Shown here in pieces: positions 9,582-18,444 of a stretch of 64,000 bases of DNA (within the stretch, counting starts at the first letter, position 1; the number at the start of each line of letters is the position of its first letter). Location of the stretch: positions 3,100,001 through 3,164,000 of the forward strand of contig NZ_CP121274.1 in assembly GCF_029639405.1 (NCBI RefSeq). Reading direction: 5' to 3'. This DNA comes from Microbacterium proteolyticum. Lineage in GTDB: Bacteria; Actinomycetota; Actinomycetes; Actinomycetales; Microbacteriaceae. Made by a program: the position numbers and the translations under genes. The notes beneath the pieces are model-generated. The model was given only the letters and a program-made list of their open reading frames with translations. It was not told the origin of the DNA and did no database searches.

Positions 9582-10532
9582 TCAGAACAGCAGGGATGCC
9601 AGTCGCGACCGCGCCCGGATCACGCGGGGGTCCTCGTCGCCGATGAGGCCGAACAGCTCCAGGAGACGCTCCCGCACGGGGGCGCGCTCGTCGGAGGGCA
9701 GCGCACCGAAGAGATCGAGCAGACGCGCGAACGCGTCCTCCACGTGGCCGCCGGCGATGTCGAGGTCGGCGACCGTGAACTGCGCCTCGATGTCGGTCGG
9801 AGCGGCCGCCGCCGCGGCGCGGGCCGCCTGCAGGTCGGCGCCCTGCACGCGGTCGAGCAGGCGCACCTGACCGAGCCCGGCCCGTGCGTCGGCGTCGCGC
9901 GGGTTCTCCGCGAGAGCCTGTTCGTACGCGGCGATGGCGCGGGGGTAGTCGCCCTCTTCGATGGCGGCGAACGCCTCCGCGTGCAGCGGAGGCAACGGCT
10001 GCTCCACCGGCTCCTCGGACCCGGCTTCGGCGCCGTCGACGGGAACGGTGCCGGTCACGCCGTGCTGCGCCGCGAGCTGGAGGAGCTGCGCGAACACTTC
10101 CCGGACCTGCTGCTCGGGCACGGCGCCGGTGAACAGGGGCACGGGCTGACCCGCGACGAGGGCCACGACCATCGGGATCGACTGCGCGCGGAATCCCTGG
10201 GCGAGCTGTGGATTCGCGTCGACATCGACCTTCGCGAGCACGACCTTGCCGGCGAGCTCGGCCACGACCTTCTCGAGGATCGGGCTGAGCTGCTTGCACG
10301 GGCCGCACCACTCGGCCCAGAGGTCGACGACCACCGGCACGCTGCGCGACAGTTCGAGGACCTGACCGAACGACGCGTCTGTGACGTCGAACACCAACGA
10401 CGGCGCCGGCGCCCCGCCGGCCGCGGTCGGGGCGGACCCGTCGGCGGGCGCCGCGGGGGACTGAGGACGGTTGCGCAGCGACGACAGGTCGACGGCGCCG
10501 CGGAGGACGGAACCGGGGGTGGGAGTGCTCAC
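9582..10532 (-). CDS. thioredoxin-domain and TPR-like protein (CnoX/YbbN-like)
   Basis: 316 residues, GTG start overlapping the stop of the upstream gene by 4 nt. A Pro/Ala-rich lead (1-45) is followed by a thioredoxin fold with an intact WCGPC (C76, C79) and the cis-Pro loop QSIPMVV, then an alpha-helical TPR-like C-terminus (about 185-316). This is the CnoX/YbbN arrangement, whose E. coli member is a redox-linked chaperone holdase; the E. coli protein has a degenerate CxxC, this one does not. No signal peptide is seen, so it is probably cytoplasmic. Coupling to the membrane protein suggests a shared envelope role, which is inference. Confidence 0.85.
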   Translation of the reverse strand: MSTPTPGSVLRGAVDLSSLRNRPQSPAAPADGSAPTAAGGAPAPSLVFDVTDASFGQVLELSRSVPVVVDLWAEWCGPCKQLSPILEKVVAELAGKVVLAKVDVDANPQLAQGFRAQSIPMVVALVAGQPVPLFTGAVPEQQVREVFAQLLQLAAQHGVTGTVPVDGAEAGSEEPVEQPLPPLHAEAFAAIEEGDYPRAIAAYEQALAENPRDADARAGLGQVRLLDRVQGADLQAARAAAAAAPTDIEAQFTVADLDIAGGHVEDAFARLLDLFGALPSDERAPVRERLLELFGLIGDEDPRVIRARSRLASLLF

Positions 10533-12334
10533 GGTGACACCTTCGCTTCGAGGAGGCTGGAACGGTAGCCCAGGAGTCGGATCTGGTCGCTGGACCCCTG
10601 GCTGGGCACGTAGAAGAAGATCTGATCGGTGTACGTCGTGGTGAAGCCGGTCGCCGACTGGTCGACGCCGGTGAGGGCCTTCACCGCGGGGTTGTTGTCG
10701 AGCTTGATCACGGCATCCGCGTTGGTCGGTTTCGCTGTGTCGCTCTCGTAGACGTTGACCGCGACGATCGCGCCCGTGTCGAGCGTGGCGAGGGCGATGG
10801 GCGCCGCCGGGCCCGCGGATGCGGAGAAGCTGATCTCCGCCGTGCCCTGACCGGTCTGGTTGAGCTCGTCCGTGCGGTTCTTCTTGTTCTCCTCGATCGC
10901 GGGGAGCAGAAGGTCGTTGGCGGTGTCGAACGCGGCCCACGACGCGCTGTTCTGGCCGTTGTTGATGAGATCGGCGTACGCGGCCGCGACCTGGTCGGGC
11001 TGCATGACCAGGAACGAGGAGTCCGGCGGCACCTGCGTCGCGCCCACGTATGGAGCAGCGAGCTCCGGGAGGTTCGTGGATGCCTCGAGGTTGCCGATGT
11101 AGGACACCCGGTACTCCGACCACGGGTCGTCCTGCGTCATCATCATGATCGACGTCGACGGCGAGGTGGCATCCGCCGACTCGACCACCGTCATCACCGT
11201 GCGCGGCCACGTGCCCGTCGTCTGCGGGAGGGTGATCTGCACCGGCTCGGCGGGGATCGCCGGGAGCGCGGGGCGATCGGGCAGCGCCGCGCGCAGCGTG
11301 TAGTTGGTCTTGCGCTCAGCCAGTGCCGGGCCCGTCAGCCGGGTCTCGGCGGCGGTCGCGTCGAGGGCGGCGTCCGCCTGAGCCACGGTCGTGGCGATCC
11401 GCGAGACGATCTTCGCGGCCTGGTTCTCGGTGACGGCCGGGGGGAACTGCCCCTCGGGGACGATGACCGTGGGCGTCGGACTGGGGCTCTCGCTCGCCGC
11501 GAGCTGCGGCCACGCGTCGGCGGAGCAGCCCGCGAACAGCGCGGCGGAGAGCCCGAGCGCGGGAACGGCGATCAGCGCACGGCGCCCCGGGCCGAGGGCG
11601 CCGCGGCTGCGGCGCGACGGCGACGAGTTGATGACGCCCTTGTCCGCCGCATCGGCATCGGCGATCGATATGGGCTCGGTGACCGGCAGCGGCAGGCCCT
11701 TGCGCCGAGGCCGTCGGGAGCGGCGCACGTGGCGGATCCCCAGGAGATATAGCACGATGCCCGCCAGCAGGGCGATCGCTCCCCCGGCGATCAACGGTCC
11801 CGCCCAGGGAGTGGAGTTGTCGATGGGCCAGGTCACGGAGACATCGGTCGGCGCCGGAGCCGTGCCGTCGCTCGCGACGAGAACGCTCATGTCGGACGGG
11901 AGCTGCAGCGTCGTGCTCAGCGACCCGGTCTGCTGGTACTCGTCGAGCCAGAGGTCGGATCCCGCGGGCGTGCGAGCGGTGGTCGTCGCGTCCGATGCCG
12001 GCGGAGTCACCGAAGCCGGGACGAGCGCGGTCTGGACGGCGTTCTCCTGCCCGAGGGTGACCGCGGTGTAGGGGACGTCGGCGAGCCAGGCCTGCATGTC
12101 GGATGTGCGGCCGTACGAGACGAAGACCTCCCCCTCGCCCGCGACCCGGAGCGACTGCGCGCCCGGGAGGCTGCCGAGGACGGCACCGTCGATCAAGGTG
12201 TAGGCCGTCGAGCCGTCGGTCTGGATCGACTCCGTCGCCTCCGACGGACCTTGGAAGACGGTGCGCTGGGCGATGCCCGCGCCGATCAAGACGGCGGCGA
12301 TGACGAACGCCACCACGGCCCAGACGAATCTCAC
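10529..12334 (-). CDS. uncharacterised membrane protein with an internal lipoprotein-type signal
   Basis: Not recognised as a named family. 601 residues from the GTG giving MRFVWAVVAF; a GGGGATGG stretch lies about 8 nt upstream, and an ATG 12 bp further up is also possible. TM1 is about 4-22, an outside domain about 23-178, TM2 about 179-200 with a following Arg-rich stretch. A second signal-like segment (about 251-270) starts with RR and ends in a lipobox-like LFAGC (Cys270), followed by a Ser/Pro linker and a 330-residue domain. It looks like a membrane protein fused to a lipoprotein. Confidence 0.7.
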   Translation of the reverse strand: MRFVWAVVAFVIAAVLIGAGIAQRTVFQGPSEATESIQTDGSTAYTLIDGAVLGSLPGAQSLRVAGEGEVFVSYGRTSDMQAWLADVPYTAVTLGQENAVQTALVPASVTPPASDATTTARTPAGSDLWLDEYQQTGSLSTTLQLPSDMSVLVASDGTAPAPTDVSVTWPIDNSTPWAGPLIAGGAIALLAGIVLYLLGIRHVRRSRRPRRKGLPLPVTEPISIADADAADKGVINSSPSRRSRGALGPGRRALIAVPALGLSAALFAGCSADAWPQLAASESPSPTPTVIVPEGQFPPAVTENQAAKIVSRIATTVAQADAALDATAAETRLTGPALAERKTNYTLRAALPDRPALPAIPAEPVQITLPQTTGTWPRTVMTVVESADATSPSTSIMMMTQDDPWSEYRVSYIGNLEASTNLPELAAPYVGATQVPPDSSFLVMQPDQVAAAYADLINNGQNSASWAAFDTANDLLLPAIEENKKNRTDELNQTGQGTAEISFSASAGPAAPIALATLDTGAIVAVNVYESDTAKPTNADAVIKLDNNPAVKALTGVDQSATGFTTTYTDQIFFYVPSQGSSDQIRLLGYRSSLLEAKVSP

Positions 12335-12506
12335 GCTACACACCATCCCCACCGGCGACTCGGGCGGCCACCGAAGAATCGACGTTTCAGACTAGCCGAG
12401 CCCGGCTGAAAGTTCGCGGCGAGGCCTGACGGTGCCGGGACGACGCCCCGCTCAGTATCCTTTCGAGACGGGCACGCTCGCCCGCCGGAGGCAGGAGTCG
12501 CTGCGG
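12335..12506. promoter_or_regulatory. divergent intergenic region before the AI-2E-type permease gene
   Basis: 172 bp between divergent genes. A TATCCT (about 12456-12461) is a candidate -10 for the plus-strand permease, giving a leader of about 40-45 nt that ends in a GGAGGCAGGAG ribosome-binding stretch. No -35 stands out and no other structure was seen. Confidence 0.35.
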
Positions 12507-13580
12507 ATGAAGATCCACAATCCTTTCCGAGTCGCGATCCTCGCGACCCTCGGTGTCGGAGTCGGGCTCCTGGTGATCGTGAGCATCCAGAACCTCTCCA
12601 CGATCCTCCTGTACGTGGGGACCGCACTCTTCCTCTCGCTGGGACTCGACCCGGTGGTGTCGTTCCTCGAGCGGCGCGGACTGCCGCGCTGGGCGGCGGT
12701 GCTGCTCACGATCCTCGGGGTCCTCGGCGTCTTCGCCGGCATCATCTTCATGGTCGTCCCGATCATCGTGAGCCAGATCACGCAGCTGATCACGCAGATC
12801 GAGGGTCTGCTGCAGCCCGGCAAGTGGAACGAGATCGTCACCGGAGTCCAGGAGTGGGTGACGGCCAACTTCCCCTGGTTGCGGATCGACGAGGTGTGGG
12901 CCGGGGTGCAGCACTGGTTCTCGACGCTCGACGTCGGGTCCATCTCCACGATGATCGGCAACAGCCTCCTGACGATCGGCGGCGCCGTCGCCGCGGGACT
13001 GGGCGGGGCCTTCATCGTCCTCATCCTGACGATCTACTTCACCGCTTCCACGCCGTCGCTGAAGTCGGCCGTGTATCAGCTGGTCCCGGCATCCAAGCGC
13101 GCGCGCTTCATCGAACTCTCCGAGAAGATCACCGACTCGGTCGGCTACTACGTGATGGGCCAGGTCAGCCTGGGTGTGATCAACGGCATCCTGAGCGCGA
13201 TCTTCCTGAGCATCATCCAGGCGCCCTTCCCCGCGGTGCTCGCGGTGATCGCGTTCTTCTTCTCGTTGATCCCCCTCGTCGGGACTCTCACCGGCTCGAC
13301 GATCATCGTCCTGACGTGCCTGATCCCGGGGCTCGGGTCTCCGACGACGGCCATCGTGGCCGCGATCTACTACCTCGTCTACATGCAGATCGAGGCGTAC
13401 GTGATCTCGCCGCGCATCATGAACCGCGCGGTGTCGGTGCCCGGCTCGGTCGTCGTCATCTCCGCGCTGGCGGGAGGCGCGCTGCTGAACCTCCTGGGTG
13501 CGCTGATCGCCATCCCCGTGGCGGCGAGCATCCTCATCATCTACCGCGAGGTCATCATCCCGCGGCAGAACGAGCGCTGA
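12507..13580 (+). CDS. AI-2E family transporter (PerM-like permease)
   Basis: 357 residues from ATG 12507, with a GGCAGGAG ribosome-binding site. Hydrophobic segments cluster near 10-50, 65-95, 150-180 and 215-345, the AI-2E/PerM (UPF0118) pattern, including a conserved late FSLIPLVGTLTG stretch. Family members export small molecules or ions; the substrate cannot be told from sequence. It is convergent with the hydrolase gene, with only 3 bp between stops. Confidence 0.88.
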   Translation: MKIHNPFRVAILATLGVGVGLLVIVSIQNLSTILLYVGTALFLSLGLDPVVSFLERRGLPRWAAVLLTILGVLGVFAGIIFMVVPIIVSQITQLITQIEGLLQPGKWNEIVTGVQEWVTANFPWLRIDEVWAGVQHWFSTLDVGSISTMIGNSLLTIGGAVAAGLGGAFIVLILTIYFTASTPSLKSAVYQLVPASKRARFIELSEKITDSVGYYVMGQVSLGVINGILSAIFLSIIQAPFPAVLAVIAFFFSLIPLVGTLTGSTIIVLTCLIPGLGSPTTAIVAAIYYLVYMQIEAYVISPRIMNRAVSVPGSVVVISALAGGALLNLLGALIAIPVAASILIIYREVIIPRQNER

Positions 13581-13583
13581 GAC

Positions 13584-14306
13584 TCAGTCGCCGACCGGAC
13601 CGTCCCACTCCACCGGAAGCGGGAGCGCGTCGGGATTCACCGCGGCGACGATCTCCGTCAGGACGCGACGCGTCTGCGTCTCCCCGACCCAGAGGTGCTT
13701 GCCGCCGTCGACGGCGATGAGGTCGGCGTGCGGAACCGAGGCGAACCGCTCGCGCGCCTCGGCGGGCCGGAGGTAATCGTCGAACTCGGGCACGAGGACC
13801 ACCATGCGGCGCTCGTCGCCCGCCCACGCGGCCACCTCGTCGGCCGTCGCCCGGTGCAGGGGCGGGGAGAGCAGGATGACGCCCTCGATGTCGTGGTCGC
13901 GACCGTACTTCAGCGCGAGCTCCGTCCCGAACGACCATCCCAGGAGCCACGGCCGGGGCAGGCCGCGCTCGCGGACGAAGTCCATCGCCGCCGCGACGTC
14001 GAAGACCTCGGACGCGCCGCCGTCGAACGTGCCCTCGCTCGTGCCCCTCGGCGAGGTCGTGCCGCGGGTGTTGAAACGGAGCACGGCGAGGTCGGCGAGG
14101 GCCGGGAGGCGGCCCGCCGCCTTGCGCAGGATGTGCGAGTCCATGAACCCACCGGCCGTCGGCAGCGGATGCAGCGTCACGAGGGTGGCGACGGGCTCAC
14201 GGGCTTCGGGAAGAGCCAGCTCGCCGACCAGGGTCAGGTCATCGACGGTGGTGAGCTCGATGTCCTCCCGGCGGGCGGGAAGCAGCACGGGTCCGCGTAT
14301 CTCCAT
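13584..14306 (-). CDS. alpha/beta hydrolase (dienelactone hydrolase-like fold)
   Basis: 240 residues. LVTLHPLPTAGGFMDS near 43 could form the oxyanion region; GWSFGTELAL near 135 carries the nucleophile elbow serine; a late GGKHLWVGE supplies the likely catalytic His. No signal peptide, so cytoplasmic. Substrate unknown. ATG 14306 shares one base with the stop of the upstream zinc-ribbon gene (TGATG), implying coupled translation. Confidence 0.8.
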   Translation of the reverse strand: MEIRGPVLLPARREDIELTTVDDLTLVGELALPEAREPVATLVTLHPLPTAGGFMDSHILRKAAGRLPALADLAVLRFNTRGTTSPRGTSEGTFDGGASEVFDVAAAMDFVRERGLPRPWLLGWSFGTELALKYGRDHDIEGVILLSPPLHRATADEVAAWAGDERRMVVLVPEFDDYLRPAEARERFASVPHADLIAVDGGKHLWVGETQTRRVLTEIVAAVNPDALPLPVEWDGPVGD

Positions 14307-14593
14307 CAGGCGATCCTCCAACAGGGGTTGTGCCAATGGCGGCGAGCGGCGAGATCCGCCGAGTCGCCCAGGACTCCATCCGCGCGCCACACGACGACGT
14401 GAGCCACACCGACTTCGACGGTCCGCCCGCATCCCGGGCAGATGTACGGCTTCTGCGCCTGCGCCGCCGACAGCGGCTGGATCGTCCATTCGGCGCCGCG
14501 CTTGACCTCGGTGCGCTTCCAGCCGGCGATCAGCCGGTCGAGTGACGCGTCGGATCGGTCGCTCGAGGGCCGACGCTTCCGGGAGCGGGGCAC
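14306..14593 (-). CDS. small zinc-ribbon-like protein
   Basis: 95 residues from GTG 14593. A basic N-terminus is followed by ICPGC (C52, C55) and a distal RRHWHNPCW (H86, H88, C91), a set that could bind one zinc. Similar small proteins are widespread in actinobacteria and are often mislabelled ATP/GTP-binding; no nucleotide-binding motif is present. Function unknown. It shares one base with the downstream hydrolase gene. Confidence 0.75.
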   Translation of the reverse strand: MPRSRKRRPSSDRSDASLDRLIAGWKRTEVKRGAEWTIQPLSAAQAQKPYICPGCGRTVEVGVAHVVVWRADGVLGDSADLAARRHWHNPCWRIA

Positions 14594-14600
14594 GCGCCCG

Positions 14601-15317
14601 TCACCACCAGTGGTTGCTGGTCCAGAACGCGTACGCGCTCGCCCAGCTCCCGTACCGGCCGGTGGCGTAGCCGGTGGCCCACCGCAGGTTGTCGACGGGG
14701 TCGTACCCGTTGCCGGGGACCTTGCTGCACGGGAGGGCCTGGACCAGCCCGCAGGCCCCGGACGAGCGATTCGTGGCGTTGGGGTTCCAGCCGCTCTCGC
14801 GGCTGACGATGTAGTCGACGTAGCCCATGTCGGCGTCGGAGATCCCGGCGGCCGCCATCCATTCCGCGGGCGCACCTCCACCCGTGTAGTAGAGGGGGCC
14901 GCTGCTCCCCCCGCTCGAAGCGTCCGATCCCGTCGACGACTTCGTGGCCGTCGGCGTCGGAGTGGGCGTGGGCTTCGGCTTCACGTACACGTTGTAGCTC
15001 GACCGGTCGAGCGTCGGCGCCTGCTTCTCGCCCCCCGTGGAGACCTGCTGCGCGTCGTCGAGCCCCTCGGCGTAGAGGGTGACGGTCTTCGGCTCGTCGG
15101 CCTGGGCGCGCAGGATCGCGCCGCCCATCGGGCCCACGTAGGCGCCGGTGAACGCGAGCGCCGCGCACGCGGCGAAGACCGCCACGACGCCGCGGCGACG
15201 CGACCAGTGCGGTCCGCGACGCCCGGACGGGGCCGGGTGCACGACGTCTGCCACGGCGTGGCCACGACGGGCCACACGCCGCGAAGAGGCACGCGTGAGA
15301 TCGGATCCGGAAGTCAC
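14601..15317 (-). CDS. lytic transglycosylase-like secreted protein
   Basis: 238 residues, GTG start. A basic N-terminus precedes one membrane segment or signal anchor (about 43-62), a Pro/Thr-rich linker (KPTPTPTPTAT near 115) and a C-terminal lysozyme-like domain (about 150-238) with the probable catalytic Glu174 in SRESGWNPNA followed by SGACGLVQALP. Likely cuts or remodels peptidoglycan outside the membrane. A TAGACT box lies 10 nt before the start. Confidence 0.82.
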   Translation of the reverse strand: MTSGSDLTRASSRRVARRGHAVADVVHPAPSGRRGPHWSRRRGVVAVFAACAALAFTGAYVGPMGGAILRAQADEPKTVTLYAEGLDDAQQVSTGGEKQAPTLDRSSYNVYVKPKPTPTPTPTATKSSTGSDASSGGSSGPLYYTGGGAPAEWMAAAGISDADMGYVDYIVSRESGWNPNATNRSSGACGLVQALPCSKVPGNGYDPVDNLRWATGYATGRYGSWASAYAFWTSNHWW

Positions 15318-15364
15318 AGTGCGCTCGAGTCTACCGATCGGTTCGGCTGCAGGCTACGCGAGGG

Positions 15365-15931
15365 TCAGCCCACCGCGAGCATGACCTCGACGACGGCGTC
15401 CAGCACGGCGTCGACCTGCGTCTCGCGGTAGCCTCCGCGCTGCACACGGAACGCGACGGAACGGACCTGCTCGGCCGTGATGGCGTCGCCCGTGGCGAGA
15501 TAGCGCGCGATGCGGTCGGACACGATGTCGACCTCGCGGACGCTGTAGCCGTAGCGGAACACGCCGACGCGGTCGAACCGGCCCCCGCGCGGGCGGGAGA
15601 GGCGGTCGAGTACGACCTGCGCGGTGTCGCGGGTCTCGGCGACCCAGGCGCGCGCACCGAGCCGTGAGAGGGCGTACTCGCGCTCGCGGGCGGCGAAGGC
15701 GTCCTCGACCCGTCCGAGCGCGGCATCCACTGGTCCGATCGCGTAGCCGCCCCGCACGAGCGGGAAGGATGCCGAGCGCACCTCGGTCGAGCGGAGGGCG
15801 CCGGGCTCATCGGCCTCGAATGCGTCGCGCGCCTTCTCGAGGAAGGTGTCGACGGCCCGCTTCTCGTAGCCCTTCTTGCGTCCGGGGGCGTCGGGGAAGG
15901 GCGTCGAGCGGTCGGTGCGGGTATCTGTCAT
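15365..15931 (-). CDS. protein with repeated DivIVA motifs
   Basis: 188 residues built from short repeats of the DivIVA-domain type: GYEKRAVDTFLEKA (about 21-34), FPLVRGGYAIGPVDAAL (about 56-72), VFRYGYSVREVDIVSDRI and FRVQRGGYRETQVDAVLDAV (near the end). Such repeats occur in actinobacterial DivIVA-related proteins; there is no long coiled coil, so it is not a full DivIVA/Wag31. The ATG overlaps the cdsA stop by 4 nt (ATGA), linking it to phospholipid synthesis. Role unknown. Confidence 0.8.
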   Translation of the reverse strand: MTDTRTDRSTPFPDAPGRKKGYEKRAVDTFLEKARDAFEADEPGALRSTEVRSASFPLVRGGYAIGPVDAALGRVEDAFAAREREYALSRLGARAWVAETRDTAQVVLDRLSRPRGGRFDRVGVFRYGYSVREVDIVSDRIARYLATGDAITAEQVRSVAFRVQRGGYRETQVDAVLDAVVEVMLAVG

Positions 15932-16977
15932 GACGCTCCCAGGGGCGAGAGGAGGTAGTACATCGCCAGCGCTGCCGTCGCGGACGGGAGGATCGAGTCC
16001 AGGCGGTCGAGGACGCCGCCATGCCCCGGCAGCCACGAACTCATGTCCTTGATGCCGAGGTCGCGCTTGAGCATCGACTCGCCGAGGTCGCCCACCGTGG
16101 CGGTGGCGAGCACGACCGCACCGAAGATGAGTCCGGTCCACCACGGCACCTGCAGCATGAACACGGCGAGGAGCACGCCCGCCGCGAGTGCGGCGACGCA
16201 CGCGCCGGCGAAGCCCTCCCACGTCTTCTTCGGGCTGATCCGCGGGGCCATCGGATGCCGCCCGCCCCGACCGAACGTGAGGCCCGAGACGTACGCGCCC
16301 GTGTCGGCCACGACCGCGAGCACCAGGAACGCCAGGACCCACCATTCACCGCCGTCCTGCGCGAGCAGGACCAGCGCCATGCTCGTCAGGAACGGGACGT
16401 AGAGCTGCACGAACGCCGCGACGAGAACGTCGGCGAGCACCTCGGTGCGCGCTCTGCCGTCATTCGCGTGCAGTTGGGCGGTGAGGCGCCACACGATGAC
16501 GAAGGCGACCGCGACGAACACGGCCACCCAGTGCAGCCACAGGCCCGCGAGGAAGCCACTCGCCAGCAGGAGCACGCCCGCCGTCAGCTGGGGAACCACG
16601 TCGACCCGGCGTCCCGACACCTGGAGTGCGCGCGAGAACTCGAGGACGGCCAGCACCATCGCGCCGAGCGCGAAGAAGGCGAACAGCCACTTGACGAAGA
16701 TGAGCGAGGCGATGACGACGACGCCGATCGCGACGCCGATCAGGCTGGCCACGATCAGGTCGCGGCCCGTGCGCTGCTTGATGCGCTCGTTGGCCTGGTC
16801 GAACTCCGCGCGCGCGTGAGCGATGTGCTGCTCGGCATCCGTCCGCATGGCGCGCAACTGCGACTCGATCGCGGTCACGGTCTCACCGGTGGGAGGCGTG
16901 CGCCGCGCAGCGTCGCTCCTCCGTCCGGAGGGCGACTCGGCGGGCGCGGTCACATCGTCGTCGGGGGCCTGGGGCAT
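15928..16977 (-). CDS. cdsA: phosphatidate cytidylyltransferase CdsA
   Basis: Makes CDP-diacylglycerol from phosphatidate and CTP in the membrane. 349 residues with a charged cytoplasmic N-terminal extension (about 1-70) and then about eight membrane segments. The family signature is intact near the C-terminus: SMLKRDLGIKDMSSWLPGHG followed by GVLDRLDS. It follows frr by 3 bp in the pyrH-frr-cdsA series. Confidence 0.95.
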   Translation of the reverse strand: MPQAPDDDVTAPAESPSGRRSDAARRTPPTGETVTAIESQLRAMRTDAEQHIAHARAEFDQANERIKQRTGRDLIVASLIGVAIGVVVIASLIFVKWLFAFFALGAMVLAVLEFSRALQVSGRRVDVVPQLTAGVLLLASGFLAGLWLHWVAVFVAVAFVIVWRLTAQLHANDGRARTEVLADVLVAAFVQLYVPFLTSMALVLLAQDGGEWWVLAFLVLAVVADTGAYVSGLTFGRGGRHPMAPRISPKKTWEGFAGACVAALAAGVLLAVFMLQVPWWTGLIFGAVVLATATVGDLGESMLKRDLGIKDMSSWLPGHGGVLDRLDSILPSATAALAMYYLLSPLGAS

Positions 16978-16980
16978 GGG

Positions 16981-17535
16981 TCAGACCTCGAGCAGCTCGG
17001 CCTCTTTGCGCTTGAGCGCCTCGTCGATGGCGTCGACGTGCGCACGGGTCACACCGTCGAGCTCCTTCTCGGCGCGCACCAGCTCGTCTTCTCCGACGTC
17101 GCTCTTGAGCGCATCGAGGTCGTCCTTCGCTTTGCGGCGGAGGTTGCGCACCTGCACCTTCGCGTCCTCGCCCTTGCCGCGCACGATCTTGACGTACTCC
17201 TTGCGACGGTCCTCCGTCAGCTCGGGCATCGTCACGCGGACGATGTTGCCGTCGTTCGTGGGGTTGACGCCGAGGTTCGGCATGTCGCGGATGGCCTGCT
17301 CGATGGCCTTGAGCGCCGACTTGTCGTAGGGGTTCACCACGAGCGTGCGGGCCTCGGGGTTGTTGAGGGAGGCGAGCTGAGCGAGGGGCGTCGGAGAGCC
17401 GTAGTAGTCGACCAGGACCTTCTGGAACATCTGGGGGTTCGCGCGCCCGGTGCGGACGGTCGCGAAGTCCTCCTTGGCGGCCTCCACGGCGCGATCCATG
17501 CGCGCTCCGGCATCGGCGAGGACATCGGCGATCAC
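16981..17535 (-). CDS. frr: ribosome recycling factor
   Basis: Splits post-termination ribosomes with EF-G. 184 residues, normal length, GTG start. Conserved stretches include [44 protein letters not shown] (part) and the C-terminal KEAELLEV. Downstream of pyrH after a GC hairpin, upstream of cdsA. Confidence 0.97.
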   Translation of the reverse strand: MIADVLADAGARMDRAVEAAKEDFATVRTGRANPQMFQKVLVDYYGSPTPLAQLASLNNPEARTLVVNPYDKSALKAIEQAIRDMPNLGVNPTNDGNIVRVTMPELTEDRRKEYVKIVRGKGEDAKVQVRNLRRKAKDDLDALKSDVGEDELVRAEKELDGVTRAHVDAIDEALKRKEAELLEV

Positions 17536-17576
17536 GGTGACTCCATTCGTTGAAACTGAGGTCCCAGTCTAGTCGC

Positions 17577-17603
17577 GCGCGGGCCCGGAACCCGGGCCCG
17601 CGC
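17577..17603 (-). repeat. GC hairpin between pyrH and frr
   Basis: A 12-bp stem (GCGCGGGCCCGG / CCGGGCCCGCGC) with a 3-nt loop. There is no T run after it on either strand, so it is more likely a partial terminator or RNA-stability element that adjusts frr-cdsA expression than a full stop. Confidence 0.5.
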
Positions 17604-17609
17604 CGCGCG

Positions 17610-18329
17610 TCACGAAGTGACGAGCGTACCGATGGTCTCGCCGAGCAGGGCGCGGGTGACGTTGCCGGCGGGCTCCATGCCGAACACCCGCATGTCCATC
17701 CCGTTGTCCATGCAGAGGCTGAACGCGGTCGAGTCCACGACCTTCAGACCCTTCTGCAGCGCGTCGCCGTAGGTGAGGTGGTCGAGCTTCGTCGCGGACG
17801 GGTCCACGCGCGGGTCGGCCGTGTAAACGCCGTCGACGCCGTTCTTGGCCACGAGCACCTCGGACGCACCGATCTCGAGCGCACGCTGCGCGGCAACGGT
17901 GTCGGTCGAGAAGTACGGCAGGCCGGCACCGGCGCCGAAGATCACGACGCGACCCTTCTCCATGTGCCGCTGCGCACGGCGGGGGATGTAGGGCTCGGCG
18001 ACCTGGGTCATCGAGATCGCGGACTGCACGCGCGTGGCGGCCCCCGCCTGCTCGAGGAAGTCCTGCAGGGCGAGGGCGTTCATCACGGTGCCGAGCATGC
18101 CCATGTAGTCGGCACGGCCGCGGTCCATGCCGCGCTGGCTGAGTTCGGCGCCGCGGAAGAAGTTGCCACCGCCCACGACGATCGCGATCTCCACGCGATC
18201 CACCGCCTCGGCGATCTCCCGGGCGATCTGGCTGACGACGTCGGGGTTGACCCCGAGCTGTCCCCCACCGAAAGCCTCACCGGACAGTTTGAGCAGAACG
18301 CGGCGGCGCCGGGTCGCTTCATCGATCAC
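17610..18329 (-). CDS. pyrH: UMP kinase
   Basis: Phosphorylates UMP to UDP. 239 residues with the amino-acid-kinase fold: [12 protein letters not shown] near the N-terminus, [10 protein letters not shown], the [10 protein letters not shown] stretch and the uridylate-binding region near [13 protein letters not shown]. Start GTG with a GAGGACA stretch upstream. Precedes frr and cdsA on the same strand. Confidence 0.96.
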   Translation of the reverse strand: MIDEATRRRRVLLKLSGEAFGGGQLGVNPDVVSQIAREIAEAVDRVEIAIVVGGGNFFRGAELSQRGMDRGRADYMGMLGTVMNALALQDFLEQAGAATRVQSAISMTQVAEPYIPRRAQRHMEKGRVVIFGAGAGLPYFSTDTVAAQRALEIGASEVLVAKNGVDGVYTADPRVDPSATKLDHLTYGDALQKGLKVVDSTAFSLCMDNGMDMRVFGMEPAGNVTRALLGETIGTLVTS

Positions 18330-18395
18330 GTGTCATGTCCTCTCGTCGGGTTCAAACTATCTCCCCCGCCGACGCGACCGATACGCCACGCGCGC

Positions 18396-18433
18396 AGGGA
18401 AAAGGCCCGGGATGCCATGGCATCCCGGGCCTT
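18396..18433 (-). terminator. intrinsic terminator after tsf
   Basis: A perfect 32-bp palindrome (18402-18433, stem AAGGCCCGGGATGC and its complement) followed on the minus strand by TT and CCCT. It begins 12 bp after the tsf stop and should end the rpsB-tsf transcript. The arms contain GGATGCC and GGCATCC. Confidence 0.8.
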
Positions 18434-18444
18434 GTCATCGGTGC

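Noticed and set aside
12335..12352. Upstream ATG (12346) as start of the 601-residue membrane protein
   Set aside because: The GTG at 12334 has a better-placed GGGGATGG stretch and begins directly with the TM segment; the choice is not certain.
14306..14593. ATP/GTP-binding annotation often given to this family
   Set aside because: There is no P-loop; the conserved residues are Cys and His typical of zinc binding.
18402..18433. Perfect palindrome as a protein-binding operator or attachment site
   Set aside because: Position 12 bp after the tsf stop and the short T run fit an intrinsic terminator better; no integrase gene is linked to it.
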